Assembly (NCBI GenBank): GCA_964019135.1
Contig: OZ025257.1
Coordinates: forward strand, 13,419,971 to 13,483,970
Length of the DNA stretch: 64,000 nt
Reading direction: 5' to 3'
Source: Arenicola marina
Lineage: Eukaryota; Annelida; Polychaeta; Arenicolidae
Every line of letters begins with the position of its first letter. Position 1 is the stretch's first letter. Below are positions 34,924 to 46,690 of this stretch, piece after piece. Both the position numbers and the translations under genes were made by a program. The notes under the pieces are model-generated. The model ran no database searches. It had not been told where the DNA came from and worked only from the letters and a program-made list of their open reading frames with translations.

Positions 34924-36495
34924 TTAAAGCAGCTGATGACGTTCATACAAACCTATGTAAGCCTTCAGTGGTACCTCAATATCCGTTGCCTTAATTTCCA
35001 TGCAGTTTTGCTTGAACAACAAGCCGTAGTAGCGAAATCCCAGAACCTGCGCCATATTGCGATAGCACAAGTTGGCGAGTTTTAGTTCATCATAGCACAA
35101 CCCCTCGATGAGGACGGTGCCGGGCCGGGAGAAGACGAGGTTGGACTCCCCCGCCCCGTGGGGGGCCACCACTATCAGGGCCCGGCCGAACATCTCGGCG
35201 GTGTCCTCCACGCCGGGCACAGGATTGTCCCCGTAGACGGCCACGCGCAGACCTCTCGGCTCGGCGTGGCGCTTCAGCGTCTCCAAGATGGCGTCGTGGT
35301 TGCTGAAGAAGCGCTTGTGGCTACGTCGTATGAGGACCACGGTGTCTGGCGGCGCGTTCATCACGCTTGGCGGTAGAGTGGCTCGCAGCCGCATGGAAAG
35401 CAGCTGAGTGGGAAATAAAGGCGGACGCCCACAAGGCCCGCCGGTCGGCATGTACAGTACTCGGGCTCGGATGTTGCCCCGCACCAACCTCTTCTCCACA
35501 TCCTTCACGCCCAACATGGGCAGAAAGCGGTACTCGGCGGAAACGTGGATTTTCACTTCTGGGTGGGCGTTTAAAAATTCTGCATAGGCAGCCAGACGAG
35601 GCAGGTTTTCCAGGAGGCCGTGGAAGAAGCCAGAGCCCCAAAACTGGGCCACAGTCAAGACTTCCTGGTGTAGAGGAGTCGTCGCCGCGGCCTTCAAACT
35701 CGGCACTTTCCTCGACAAATCTTGGCTGCAGCGCTGCGGCACGAGTTTGAAGCTACCGAAAATGACGTCACCATGACTGGTCACAAGGGCGTCTTTGATG
35801 ACATGCGCAAATGTCCAGATTGGAGTCTCCAAGTCGGGAAATTTGCTGCTGAGGCCATTTGGCAGCGATACCCCTAGGGCCGTGTACTGCAGTGGGTAGG
35901 ACCGGTTACTCCAGTGCTCATTTGGGTCCTTCGTGCAGTTAGAGTTAAACAAAACCTTGGCTCTTCCTTTACCATAATTGGAGTGGTTTTCAAGCCATTG
36001 ACAGTCGACAGCCGCATAATTATAATATCGCTGCGCCAAGTTGACAGACATTATTTCACCCGGGACTCGCAGGAATGCGGTCTTTGCGGACGTTAACGCG
36101 GTAACATTTTTTAAGTAGTTCGCGTCATAGCCGTTTAACACGTGAGAGATGTTTCCCCTATAAGCTTCCGTCAAGTTGGACGCCGTACTGTTCATCATTT
36201 CGTCTCGCAGACTTTCGAGCTCAGATGTGAATGTCCGCAGTATAGTTATGATCGTTCGAAGGTTAGCTTTCAGACTCTCTCCTCCCCGACTCTCTCCTCC
36301 CAGACTCTCTCCTCCCCGACTCTCTCCTCTCAGACTCTCTGACTGGTATTTTCCAGCTTGCATGAGAATCCCGACATGCTCCTGAAGCGGCGTATATAGT
36401 CTTCCCATGAATACCATGCATATCACAACCGCCATGAGTCCAAAGCATAACCATCGACACCGGTGGTCTTTCTGGAAGCGCCTCAAACAAACCAT
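34924..36495 (-). CDS. Type II membrane glycosyltransferase, GT61 (DUF563) family
   Basis: Predicted 523-residue protein that would transfer a sugar in the Golgi or ER lumen; donor and acceptor cannot be told. The start is placed at 36495 rather than at an in-frame Met 23 codons upstream (36564), because a pyrimidine-rich tract ending in TTCCTAG (acceptor AG at 36507-36508) lies just before it. Residues 1-14 are basic and cytosolic, 15-31 form a hydrophobic signal anchor, and a stem follows with a Glu-Ser-Arg/Leu-Gly-Gly repeat (57-75) and seven N-x-S/T sites (102-197). The catalytic region, about 280-470, shows FWGSGFFHGLLENLPRL (285-301), VLIRRSHKRFFSNHD and APHGAGESNLVFSRPG, matching the GT61 pattern of H..LE.LPRL, R..N and HGAG..N..F..PG. 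Relatives include plant xylan xylosyl/arabinosyltransferases and animal EOGT and POMGNT2. The whole coding region appears to be one exon. It is GC-rich compared with the AT-rich flanks. The family assignment is firm, the substrate unknown. Confidence 0.88.
   Translation of the reverse strand: MVCLRRFQKDHRCRWLCFGLMAVVICMVFMGRLYTPLQEHVGILMQAGKYQSESLRGESRGGESLGGESRGGESLKANLRTIITILRTFTSELESLRDEMMNSTASNLTEAYRGNISHVLNGYDANYLKNVTALTSAKTAFLRVPGEIMSVNLAQRYYNYAAVDCQWLENHSNYGKGRAKVLFNSNCTKDPNEHWSNRSYPLQYTALGVSLPNGLSSKFPDLETPIWTFAHVIKDALVTSHGDVIFGSFKLVPQRCSQDLSRKVPSLKAAATTPLHQEVLTVAQFWGSGFFHGLLENLPRLAAYAEFLNAHPEVKIHVSAEYRFLPMLGVKDVEKRLVRGNIRARVLYMPTGGPCGRPPLFPTQLLSMRLRATLPPSVMNAPPDTVVLIRRSHKRFFSNHDAILETLKRHAEPRGLRVAVYGDNPVPGVEDTAEMFGRALIVVAPHGAGESNLVFSRPGTVLIEGLCYDELKLANLCYRNMAQVLGFRYYGLLFKQNCMEIKATDIEVPLKAYIGLYERHQLL
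36273..36341 (-). repeat. 15 bp coding minisatellite in the GT61 stem region
   Basis: About 4.5 tandem copies of GACTCTCTCCTCCCC (plus strand) with A/C variants at the end of the unit. In the gene frame each unit encodes Glu-Ser-(Arg/Leu)-Gly-Gly. The unit length is a multiple of three, so copy-number change would lengthen or shorten the stem without breaking the frame. Confidence 0.9.
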
Positions 36496-36506
36496 GTTTG
36501 CGATAT
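36496..36506 (-). promoter_or_regulatory. Probable splice acceptor of a 5' UTR intron before the GT61 start
   Basis: On the minus strand a pyrimidine-rich ATTTCTTCCTAG ends at 36507, directly upstream of the 11-base leader that precedes the ATG at 36495. This implies that the leader exon starts upstream (above 36520). The donor was not located. Confidence 0.5.
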
Positions 36507-36559
36507 CTAGGAAGAAATAGTACAAATTATGATCAGCACGCGATATACGGAGACAGATG

Positions 36560-37440
36560 CCCACCTTCCAACTATAAGTGAGGGATGTTACATTTCTCTG
36601 ACGTGCTTGAAATTAAACATTAATTAAACATAAATTAAATATATTATTTTGTAGACAACAGTAACTGTTCGTGAAATTACTTCGTTGGTACTAAACTTAG
36701 GGGGGATCGGAGCACAATTTAAGCATTGATTCTTATGGCCATGACGATCCAGTTGCTGTTTGCACCGGTCTGGTCCATGTTATGCCCGTTGTTGTCGTTA
36801 TAAAATACTCCAGATCAATACGGCATTGCATATTGCCTGTGATACACCTTTGTATGACGTCACTGGACGGATGTCACAATATTAATATTATTTGTGTAAG
36901 AACGGCTACCCATAATTTGAGCAATGCCAGATCAGGTGAGCCTGTGTAGCCTAGAGAGATGTTGTTGTTATGAGGGAAAACCGGTAGAGAAAAAGAGACA
37001 CACACACAGAGAGATGTACCAATTTCGACATTTGTAATCCATTGTATTATATGAATAGAAGCACATCGGGGAGAGTACTGACAGAACTGATGGGTGTCGT
37101 GTGACAAAAGAGGGCTGGTAGTTTAGCAATTATCTTTTGCGAAGTGTTCAGTTAAAGCAATTTAAAGCAAAATAATTGAGTGGTTGATTGAAGGCCACTA
37201 TTGCTCTAAGGTGGTTAACTTGTATATATTGTAACTATAAATTACTACTTAATATTCACCTCGCGCATGTTGTTAGAGACTGGAGAGAAATTAGGTTACA
37301 AAGGGGAAACGTTACAAAACTTTGTGGAAAACAAGAGCCGAAATCAGCCGGAGGCTGAGGCTTACTGCCAAACGTACCTTTTACATATTCTATACAACTA
37401 ATTTCGACTTGTTCCCTTAGATTCCAATCACTCCCCAATC
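36560..37440. other. Upstream region of the GT61 gene, unassigned
   Basis: Would contain the first non-coding exon and promoter of the minus-strand gene if the acceptor is real. No TATA box or CpG-rich patch stands out. A short CA/GA repeat is at 36998-37013. Confidence 0.35.
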
Positions 37441-37449
37441 GATAGCGTC

Positions 37450-37880
37450 GATATGGAGCCAGTGGCTACCGTTCAATTTGGGCTACATGAGACCGTCAGT
37501 GAGCAAATTGGGCTCAACAACGTATTATTAAGCGTATCGAGGCTACATAGCGATCTGTGGGCTGTTTTATAAGCAAAAATCTTGTGACCATAACCTAGGA
37601 CCTACATCGTCCATCTACAAACTTTACCTGACGATGGTTGTTCCGCAACTCTTGAAGAATATGGAAGTCAATACCTGAAGGCGTGCGAGCCCAAATTGCC
37701 CACTGAAAGCTGTAGTGGGCCCAAATTGCTCGCTGAAAGCGCAATTTAGCCCACATTGGACCCCTATGGTCCAGATACTAGATGAGCACAATCTAACGGC
37801 TGCTGTTCAATACGGGCTGTTTTCCCAGAGAGAGGGTGCCATGTTGAGAGAATACGTCCAAATTCCGACTTCCTACGTGT
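37450..37880. repeat. Loose repeats containing CAAATTG(G/C)(G/C)C phrases
   Basis: Phrases such as TTCAATTTGGGCT, GAGCAAATTGGGCTCAA, CCCAAATTGCCCACTGAAAG and CCCAAATTGCTCGCTGAAAG recur. They resemble the CAATTTGGGCTAAATAGCG array at 46.0-46.7 kb and may be its decayed form ahead of the family Z copy that follows. Confidence 0.4.
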
Positions 37881-37889
37881 GCTTGGTCA

Positions 37890-39935
37890 CGCCCTATTCC
37901 CTGTTCTCGGACTCATCATTGCTAAATTCCGGAGCCCTCTAGCGCCAAAACTAAGCGTGCTAGACTGAAAGTAAATGCGGACCCAAGTCGACATTTTCCC
38001 GTCTTTTGCAACCAATCCTGACTCGCTGGCTTCATTATTAGGCGCACGGCGGCCATCGCAACCCGAAGGAGTGCCGGTCGATATCACCGTTGACTCACAA
38101 TGGGAGCGTCAGCAGACAGGGGTGCACCTATTGCGAGCGCTCTAGCCGCCAAAGTAGGCGTCCTTAAGCAATTCTGTAGCGATTTATCATAGACAACGTA
38201 AAGTTGTCTCTCGCTTCATGCCAAATCTGGGATCCCTGGCTCAAATATTAACCGATTTATGGCTCTTTGAAATTCAAAACGCCACTTAACGCGAGATGGA
38301 CGTCAACTATTCCTGTCACATTGATGCCATTAAGCACACATGACGCCACTGACGCTTGCCAAATGAAACAAATCGGCGTGTAGCTTTCCGTGTTATCTAC
38401 TTATGAACTTATAGTGATATTACCTAGGGGTTAAATAAGTGAAAATAAAAAGATTTCACCATTTCGTCGGGTATGGTAAAATTAGACATCATTTTTGACG
38501 CACACGTTTCAGTAAAGCACAAATAGTTACGCACGGCAGCAGTTGTCCCTTGACATAAGGCATAACGTGAAATAAACCGGAAGTCGATATGGCATATAAT
38601 AGCCGAGTAATGGGTTTTATGAAACTGTAACGTCATCACGTCATTGTGACGTCATGGCATGACGCATGACAACGTACAAATAATAAGACGCAAACTTAAT
38701 GCCCTGCAATCCAAAATTTTGACCACCACGGCGGTAGAAGCATCAGCCCTTCAGATATGGCTTGACGTAATTATCAAAAATGCTATACTTCATCATTAGA
38801 AATAAATGAAATGTGAGCAGACGTACAAATATATATGTTCCCTGTCATTACCTACAAAGCTCTCAGCTCTAGTTTGTTTTTCCGGTTTGTGAAGAATTTT
38901 CAAATTTAGCCCGAGTCTGTATACTTTATCATTGGGCGAATGTTCCGTTGCCATTGAAAAAAAAATTGTGACTTGCTTTTCGCCATCTGCTTGCCTAATT
39001 TCTCTTGTACATGTCAACATCTTCCACCATGCTGAAGGAAAGTGAAATCACCAAAACGGAAGTACGTCAATTATCTCCAAAGGGTCCCATGTTAAACGTT
39101 TTCGACTATATACCGAAAGGTAATAGGGCTATGTCAATTGTCCGCAGTGGATGGCTCAACTTCATATTATCCACCTAGAACTGCACGCCTAGTCTGATGG
39201 CTTGAATAGAACGCCCCATGGGAGCCCCTGCTAGGACCAAAAATCGGTATCTTTTACCATTGGGCAAATTAAAAGAAAATCCTGTGACGTCATTTTTGGC
39301 TCGAATTCTATATGGTACGCACTATGACTACTTGGTACTATGCTTAACCAAGCAAAACATCCTACTACTGTTTTACGAAGGCAGTTGTAAATAACGGGTC
39401 AAAACATTTTTCCCAGCTTGAGAGACTGAGGACTTTAACATGGGACGTCCCATAGAGAAGTGTCGTCACCCCTGGAAACGGAAGTAAGATTGGAACGTGT
39501 TGTTTTTATTATCCATGTCTACAGAAGATCACTTTACCTACAATATGACGCCGATCTATTTTTTTTTGCATTTTTTGCCGATTTTCTGACGATTTTTTGT
39601 ATGTACCGAAAGTGACGTCATAGTGACGTCACGTGACTCATTGCAAAAACCTAACATTTCACAGAGGTTATTTTTATTCATATTTTTATGACGTGTCAGA
39701 ACCTTATAGCGATAGCTTGTTTCTAAATGCGTCAAAAAGCGAAACATCTTACAGAGGTCATTTAGTGCGTTTTCCGAAAAAAACTATTACCTCATTTTGC
39801 TCGAAACTGAGTCCGACGCGTCAAAAGGTGAGCATATACGAAAGATGCAACTCGACGGGTAGCACATTTTGAAACTTACTCGAGATCTCTATCTCTAATA
39901 TTAACGGAGAGTGTTGTGTTCAATCTTTTATTCTA
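37890..39935 (+). repeat. Dispersed repeat family Z, diverged copy 2
   Basis: 37980-38310 (GACTC, GGCCATCG, GTGCCGGTCGATATC, GAGCGCTCTAG, CTCGCTTCATGCCAAATCTG) corresponds to 60357-60640 and partly to 55008-55150. From 38340 the landmark order equals that of 10560-12060, with the double palindrome at 39613-39620 and 39624-39631 and the AACGGAAGTAAGAT block near 39480. It ends at about 39935, directly next to a LINE remnant. Confidence 0.85.
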
Positions 39936-39989
39936 GTTGTTATAATATTATTTACAGATTTTGTTCAGGTCGAAATACTACTTTATAGA

Positions 39990-41515
39990 TATATTACGTA
40001 TTGTTGGGCCTGGACGCCATGTTGCAAATCCTCGTGATCCTCTTCTGGGTGGGGAGTAAGGTCCGGGAGTAAAATGTACCACGTGACCGCGCTATCGGAA
40101 CCCAATCTCCGCGTTTGGTTATGCACTCCGCGGAGTCCAACCACTCCGCTCGCATACCCGAACTCACCCTAAATCTCCCCGTTTCCATTTCTAACGGTGA
40201 AATACCACACCTGAATTGTGTGAGGAGGGCTCGCTGACTCCTGCTCAGGTATTGCCGGAGATATGGCTCTGGTTCGATGTGACTTTTAAACCTAATGTAA
40301 GTTCTTATCTTAGGTTTTGATTGCAAGGTTTCTTTCCATTCAATATTCTGCAGGTCTGTTAGACGGGTAGCACATACATCAAGATTACATATCTCCTAAG
40401 ATTCAATTAGATTAATCATCCCCAGTGTGTCCAGGATAGACTCTATGAACCACACCAGGTTCCTTCTTTTCGTCCGCATTCCCAATTAAACATTATTTTC
40501 GGTAAGCGATAATCTGGGAATTTCACTAAAACATTCCATAGCCGTAGCATACATAGATATCGTCTGTACTTTAGTATCATCCACCCTATGTCGCCAGTAA
40601 TAGCCTCTATAGGTGCGAACTTATGAACACCCATAAAATACCTCATGGCCCTGTAATGAATAGAGTTACATTAAGCGTGTCTACTCATTCCCCAGACTCC
40701 AGCCCCATAGTCCGAGATGGGTACAACTCCTGCCTGGTAAAGATGAGTAAACGTTTCGTAACCTACATTTTTTAAGAGATTTAAAGCGACCGATAGTAAC
40801 TCCAAGGGCTCTCCCGCTAGATTCAGCTAGCACCGTAGAACACTCAAGGAACAACAAGTGCTCGTCGAATATGACTCCTATATCTTTATAGTTACTGACA
40901 AGCAATATTCCCTGATTCCCGAAATCAAATTCAAACATGCTTCGTCTGCGCCTACGAGACCGGAAGTGACCGATACTTGACTTATTTATATTAAGGCTTA
41001 GTTTCCACTGTTTGCACCAGTCACATGTAAAACTTCTGCTGTAGCTTATCGTCACTTTTCGCCAGGAGTACAATGTCATCAGCATATAGTAGGATGGATA
41101 CTGTTTCATTGCCAACCTTAATTCCACCATCTAGTGCTTTCAGTTGAACAGCTAAATCATTGATATATAGGTTAAAAAGAGTGGGTGAAAGGGTGTCACC
41201 TTGGCGGACGCCGTAATTGACATTAAACCACTGTGTACAGAATTAATTTACCCTTATCGATGCTTGTGTATCACGATACAAAGCCAAACAAATACAAAGC
41301 GGACAGCCAAATAAGCCTTGCCATCTATATTATATTGTAATAGTCTTAACGATAATAGATTCCGGTCTATGCGGTCGAAGGCTTTCTCCATGTCAATAAA
41401 AGCCGCCAATGTTGAGAGCCCGCTGGTTTTTCGACGATTAACGATGCTATTCAGGCTGTAGATGTGATCAAGATAGTTCCTATGACTCCTGAATCCGTTT
41501 TGCTCTTAAAAGAAT
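39990..41515 (-). pseudogene. Decayed LINE: RT second half to C terminus
   Basis: Reading downward on the minus strand gives RT motifs in three frames: QNGFRSHRNYLDHIYSLNSI and AFIDMEKAFDRID (about 41510-41360), QGDTLSPTLFNLYIND (about 41210-41150), then a damaged catalytic YADD region near 41090. A post-RT stretch follows with LLVSNYKDIGVIFDEHLLF (40681-41130), then ALRYFMGVHKFAPIEAITGDIGW (40443-40646) and a C-terminal KPEPYL..QFRCGISPLEMETGRFR (39994-40326). The motif order is that of RTE/CRE-like animal LINE families with a GILPLEIETGR tail. Several frameshifts and stops separate the parts, so the copy is dead and 5' truncated. Confidence 0.8.
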
Positions 41516-41519
41516 ATCA

Positions 41520-42945
41520 GCTTCATCACAGTAATGCAGGAAACAAAAAAGTAAGGACCTGTAGCAAAGTAACAGTAGTAAGAAAGCAAAAGATAATTTT
41601 CTGTTTTTCAGCCCCTGCATTACGAATACCGTAATCTAGGATATTTCACATACAAATTAGTAGTGATACATTTCAAAAGTTACAACTTATTTAATATTAG
41701 AAATGTTTCAATTCTTAAATTAACTCAATAAATGTAAGTCCATTAATTGAACATGAACTTTACTGCTCAACAATGGCAATCACTTACAATATTTAATGAC
41801 AATATTTAATGGCTGGCATATATATATCTTCTATACAACCTTTTGCAGACTATGTTAGATTTGTTCTAAGCAGTATAATTGTTTCCTTGAAGCTTGAAAA
41901 TTGTTGTATATTTCTTATCTGAAAAGCAATTTTTTCTTTTTTGTAGAATGAATTTACTAAAAATAATTTTAACTTTAATCATATCTGGACTGAAATAAAT
42001 TGGCTAAATTTATTCGATATTAAATCTAGTGCCCTCCCAAATGGGCACATCTTGACTACCCACCAGGGAAATCCCTCTAACAACCCAAAACCGCCACATG
42101 CGACCCCCCCCCCCCCCCCCCGTCATCACACCTCCCTTGCTCTACTCTGATAGCCGAAACCGCCTACCGCTGCCTGTGACCAATTCTGCAGTTATGGCTA
42201 AATTTCAACAGTGACAAGGTTAAAACTCGACATAATAACTTTGCGTAAGATACATGTGTGCACGTTGCCATACATTTCTGACTCGAGTGGCTGGTTAAGG
42301 AACATCCATCTTCCGACATTTTTTACCGCCCTGCTGGAAAGGGGGCTATGACGCGTATGACGTAGTTGTACGGAATTCCTTACAGAAATTGGTGGACAGT
42401 TATAGACTCTATACGCGGAGCCGCGGTAGCGCCGCACAGCGGCAGTCTGCAGAAATGACTAGAGACCACGTGATGCCAAAATGGTTGGTTTCACGCAAAC
42501 AAAGCAGACGCTCTGGCCGCCGCTCTGTTTACCACTGTACGCAAGCGGCGGCCCCTTCACTGCAGATACGGGCAATCAAAGATGGTCAGGGTAAAGCACA
42601 TTCGGTCTGCGTGTTTCAGCATGACGTTTACAGTTCAATTGTGTAAGCAGCGATGAATTGTACAGCATGCATGACACGCGTAGATTCGGAAGGGTATTCA
42701 TGATTTTCCTTAAAATGCCTACAGTTTGGGACATTTTTCGACCTAGTTGATCTGTATGCTTGTGCCAAGTTGTTTATGGACGGTTATACCTAATTAATTT
42801 CATTATCGCACAATAATGGTTTGTTTCCTACGAGAGAAATGCGGAATTTCTACCTTTCTCTGTGGAGTATGGAACATTATAAATTTAGAACTATCAGCAC
42901 TTTAGTCGAGGCTATTTAATGACAGCCACTCATTTATTTTACTCA
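41520..42945. other. Unassigned intergenic DNA
   Basis: AT-rich to 42030, then a run of about 18 C at 42105-42121. The 85-codon frame at 42389-42646 and the 79-codon frame at 42198-42437 on the other strand overlap and show no domain. Confidence 0.35.
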
Positions 42946-42949
42946 GTTC

Positions 42950-43095
42950 TCTATTCATCGCATGTATGCTATCTGTTTCAAACTTAGTTTGTTCAGTAGT
43001 GTCGTGTCATCGGCATAAATGATCAAGCGAAACAATTTCCTGAAGAAGAGAGGGCCCAGGATATAACCCTGCGGGACCCCAGTAAGCCTATTAAA
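42950..43095 (-). pseudogene. Reverse transcriptase fragment (CR1/jockey type)
   Basis: The minus strand reads RLTGVPQGYILGPLFF, then, after loss of about 8 residues, LIIYADDTTLLNKLSLKQ. This is the GVPQGSxLGPLLF and YADD region of a LINE RT. The codons for the intervening YINDL segment are shortened. It is a small orphan fragment unrelated to the neighbouring LINE at 40-41.5 kb by motif (KQGD vs PQGY). Confidence 0.75.
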
Positions 43096-43099
43096 CTTT

Positions 43100-43690
43100 T
43101 TTGTTCCCATTTTATATTTTCAAGGGCATACGAATTGCTTACGATTAAATAATGTATATGAGATCCAAAGACATTTCACTTACACCATAGCATTTAATTT
43201 TGTAATAAGGATTTCGTGGGGAATGGTAAGTTTTAGAAATTTCGAGGAAAATATTTATGGGTAACAATACATATGTAAAAGGTATGCGACATGGAGACGA
43301 GATACATATTGACAGTTGCTTATTTCGTTCAACACACGGGAAAGAAAGTGACAATTTCCTCTCTACGCACAGATTTAGTTTGATGCAGAACCGAAAGATT
43401 TACCACGTACATGTGCCCACTATCCTACTACAGCCTACTATAGAGCCGCCACGCCAAATAGAACCTGGAAGCACGAGATTCCTCTAACCAAGACAACCCT
43501 ATAATTCTTATTAACTGGCACTGACACCGGTCCCTGCAGTGTCTGCACGGAAGGAGGGGGTTGCCTGCACGCAAATCGAAACAAGATGACTTCAAACCTG
43601 ACAAAATATTTTCTAAAACCACCCGACACTGCAACTTCATATACAGCAAAGTTTGGTCTTTCATGATTTGGCATTGACCATATCTGGCCA
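43100..43690. other. Unassigned DNA with an uncharacterised minus-strand frame
   Basis: The minus frame at 43438-43767 (109 codons) contains LPTGSEIRVIGQIWSM and FAVYEVAVSG, vaguely recalling the beta-strand start of galectin-type lectins. It lacks the carbohydrate-binding residues and overlaps repeat W at its 5' end. It is not called as a gene. Confidence 0.25.
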
Positions 43691-43693
43691 ATT

Positions 43694-44018
43694 ACCCGTA
43701 TTTCTGAACCTGTTGGCAGGACCCCTCGCTGTGGATATTGCACTGGCCTGCCTGCCGCCGCTGTCACTGACCGGTTTCTGGTGGAATCAAAGTGGTTTAA
43801 TCACGTGGTTCGTCTTAGTCTCACCAGCTCGTTGTGGTGGGGCACAGCATTATGAAATCCTATTCAATACCATTTTAGCACTTTCTTATTTCAGAAACTC
43901 CACTTCTTGTGTGACTACTGATCTATTTTGAACCCGATAATCGCGCGACATCCACTTAGCGCTAACGCTAGTGGCATAGCCTAAGTGGATACGGCCCCTG
44001 ATGACGAAAGAGTCTAAA
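43694..44018 (+). repeat. Dispersed repeat family W, copy 2
   Basis: Same-orientation copy of 1-330 (ACCCGTATTTCT, CCCCTCGCTGTGGATATT, TTTCTGGTGGAATCAAAGT, AATCACGTGGTTCGTC, GCGCTAACGCTAGTGGC). Outer boundaries agree at the TACGGCCCCTGATGACGAA end and then diverge, which sets the right end of the repeat near 44018. Confidence 0.8.
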
Positions 44019-45099
44019 TTTTAGCTCATATTAAGCTTCTCTGTTTGCACGCTTATATTATCGAGCATTAACGCTCCAAATAGTGCAAGGGCATACTTTT
44101 TTCATTTGTTTTCGCACCTACTAATTTAACTTCTGCGAGTGAGGAAAGTGACGTCAAAAGGGAATACAAACGCATGTGTTTTTATATTGAGACTCATGTT
44201 CTCTCTGCTCATTGGCTTGAACTCAACGAAACGCACTCAACCATAAAAACAAGAAGTCAGTGAGCACACTGATGATGACGAAAATCGACTTTGGGTCAAA
44301 GAGCGTGTCTTTCTGAACATGGTGATCCAAACCGCGACCCTCCACGATGATTATTAAGGGAATGAGGGCCATTTCTAGATTCCGGTACATTGAGTACATA
44401 TGCTCGGTCCCCTGGCTTGAACTTTACATTGAATATAATAGCGTGGTTTTGAGGTCAAGACAGGGCCTCGGATTTAGGTCAGCGGCTTGAGTGAATGGTA
44501 TTACAAATGCTCGTGCCGACCTAGTGTGGACTTAAAAAAAAAAAAGTAAAAAGTTAGTGGCGTAAATGGTGTGTATTGTTGCCCAAGGTCGTCTCCTACA
44601 TTGCCGCTGCATGACATTTTTGTGAAATTTTCCCCAAATTTTGTTTCCGGATTTCCTGGGGGGGGGGGGAGGGGGTGTGTTGGGATGACAGCACCGTGGC
44701 CACTGGTCATTCATTAGAGGACTAAACAAAATCACCCTGAAGTGATCAGGCGTGTATCGATGATGCCTTGGGTTGTCCTTCGCAAGTGGCGGTCCGCAGG
44801 GTCTTCGAATAGGGATGCTAATCAGGATTCGGGGGACCAATAAGGATCTGATGGGTCGATTAGGGTTGTGTGGGACAAATCGAGATGTGCAGGGTCGAAG
44901 TCGACGGTTCGAAACGGGATCCGTGGGACACATTGGTATACGACGGGTCAAAGCTGGTTTCGTTGGGTTCAATCTGGATTAGGAATGTTCAATCAGGATC
45001 ACCAAGGTCGAATCGGGATCTGAAGGTCAAATAGGGATGCGACGGGTCAATCTGCATCCTAGTTGTCAAATCTCTATCTGGCGGCTTCCATCAGGTTCT

Positions 45100-46010
45100 G
45101 AGGGAGTCAATAAAAATCATATGAGTCCAATCTGGATCCGACAGATTAAATCTGGGTCTGACGGGTCTAGTGGGGATGCCAGATGACTACTCGGGATTTG
45201 AGAGGGCAAATGTGGATGTCCAGGTCGAATGGGGAGCTGAAAAGGTCAATATGGATCTGAGAGGCAAAATAGGCGTCTGTGAATGATATCTGGATCTGAG
45301 GGATCAATATGGATCTAAGAGGTCAAGTCTGGATCTGATACGTCAAATCTGGATCTGAAGGATCACTCTTGATCTGAATGGTCAATCAGGATCTGAGAGG
45401 TCAAATCTAGATCTGAGAGGTCAATTCTGGGTCTGAGAGGTCCAATCTGGATCTGAAGGATCAAATCTGGATCTGAGGGATCAAATCTGGATCTGAGGGT
45501 CAAATCTGGATCTGAGGGATCAAATCTGGATCTGAAGGGTCAAATCTTGATCTGAGGGTCAACTCTCGATCTGAAGGGTCAATCTGGATCTGAGGGATCA
45601 AATCTGGATCTGAGGGATCAAATCTGGATCTGAAGGGTCAAATCTTGATCTGAGGGTCAACTCTCGATCTGAGGGGTCAATATGGATCTGAGGGATCAAA
45701 TCTGGATCTAAGGGATCAAATCTGGATCTAAAGGGTCAAATCTGGATCTGAGGATCAAATCTGGATCTGAGGGGTCAATCTGGATCTGAGAGGTCAAATC
45801 TGGATCTGAGAGGTCAAATCTTGATCTGAGAGGTCAAATCTGGATCTGAGGGATCAAATCTGGATCTGAGGGATCAAATCTGGATCTAAGGGATCAAATC
45901 TAGATCTGAGAGGTCAAATCTGGATCTGAGGGGTCAATCTGGATCTGAGAGGTCAAATCTGGATCTGAGGGGTCAAATCGGGATCTGAGGGGTCAATTAG
46001 TGCCTTCACT
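45100..46010 (+). repeat. Minisatellite, about 20 bp unit with GGATCTGAGG core
   Basis: Units of the form GGATCAAATCTGGATCTGAG, 18-21 bp, about 40 copies, degenerate at the 5' side (from about 44780) and homogeneous at 45290-46000. The equivalent array in copy B is 56560-57300 and is shorter. Confidence 0.93.
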
Positions 46011-46690
46011 TGACAATTTGGATCAAATAGAGGTTTCAGCGGGCAAAATAGAGTTTTAGTGAGTAAATTTGACCCAGTAGGCCATTACACATACAATTTG
46101 GCCCAAATAGAGCTTTTAAGGTACAATCTGGGGTAAATAGTGCTTTTGCTGGGCCAAATATGACGTTCAGAGAGCAATTGAGCATAGATATTGGCGTGGG
46201 ATAGCAACTTATTCCAAATATAGCTTTCTGTTTACTAAATAGCGCTTTCTGTTTACAAAATCGAGCTTTTCGTTGACAACATGGAGCTTTTGGTTCGCAA
46301 AATAGAGCTTTCTGTTGGCAAAATGGAGCTTTTGGTTCGCAAACTAGAGCTTTCAGCATGCAATTTGAGCTAAATATCGCACATACCTGGCAATTTGGGC
46401 TAAATAGCAAGTATAACAGGACATTCTAGGTACACTGGGCATCTAAGGGGCAATTTAGGGTAAACAGCGCGTATAACGAGAAATTTGGGCTCAATTGCGC
46501 ATGTGGCGGGTAATTGTCAGTTAAAAAGCGCATGTAACGCTCAATTTATGCTAAATAGCGAATATAACGGGCTTTTTGAGCTGAACAGCGCATATAGCGG
46601 GCAATTTTGGATAAACAGCGCGTATACGGGGACAATTCGGGCTAAACAGCGCGCATAACGGGAAATTTGAGCCAAATAGCGCATTCATCC
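46010..46690 (+). repeat. Arrays with 22 bp and about 30 bp units
   Basis: 46190-46350 repeats CAAAATAGAGCTTTTGGTTCG-like 20-22 bp units; 46350-46690 repeats CAATTTGGGCTAAATAGCGC plus ATATAACGG, about 30 bp. Similar arrays lie in copy B (57300-57960) and a short piece in copy D (62830-62940). Confidence 0.88.

Noticed and set aside
35158-35750. Plus- and minus-strand frames of 72-127 codons overlapping the GT61 gene
   Set aside because: Shadow frames in GC-rich coding DNA; only the 523-codon frame has family motifs.
43438-43767. Galectin-like fragment
   Set aside because: Only a weak resemblance in two short strands; sugar-binding residues are absent and the 5' end overlaps repeat W.
44501-44972. 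Pro/Arg-rich minus frame also present at 56087-56446
   Set aside because: Recurs because the DNA is duplicated; the frame is disrupted differently in the two copies around a G run, so coding constraint is not supported.
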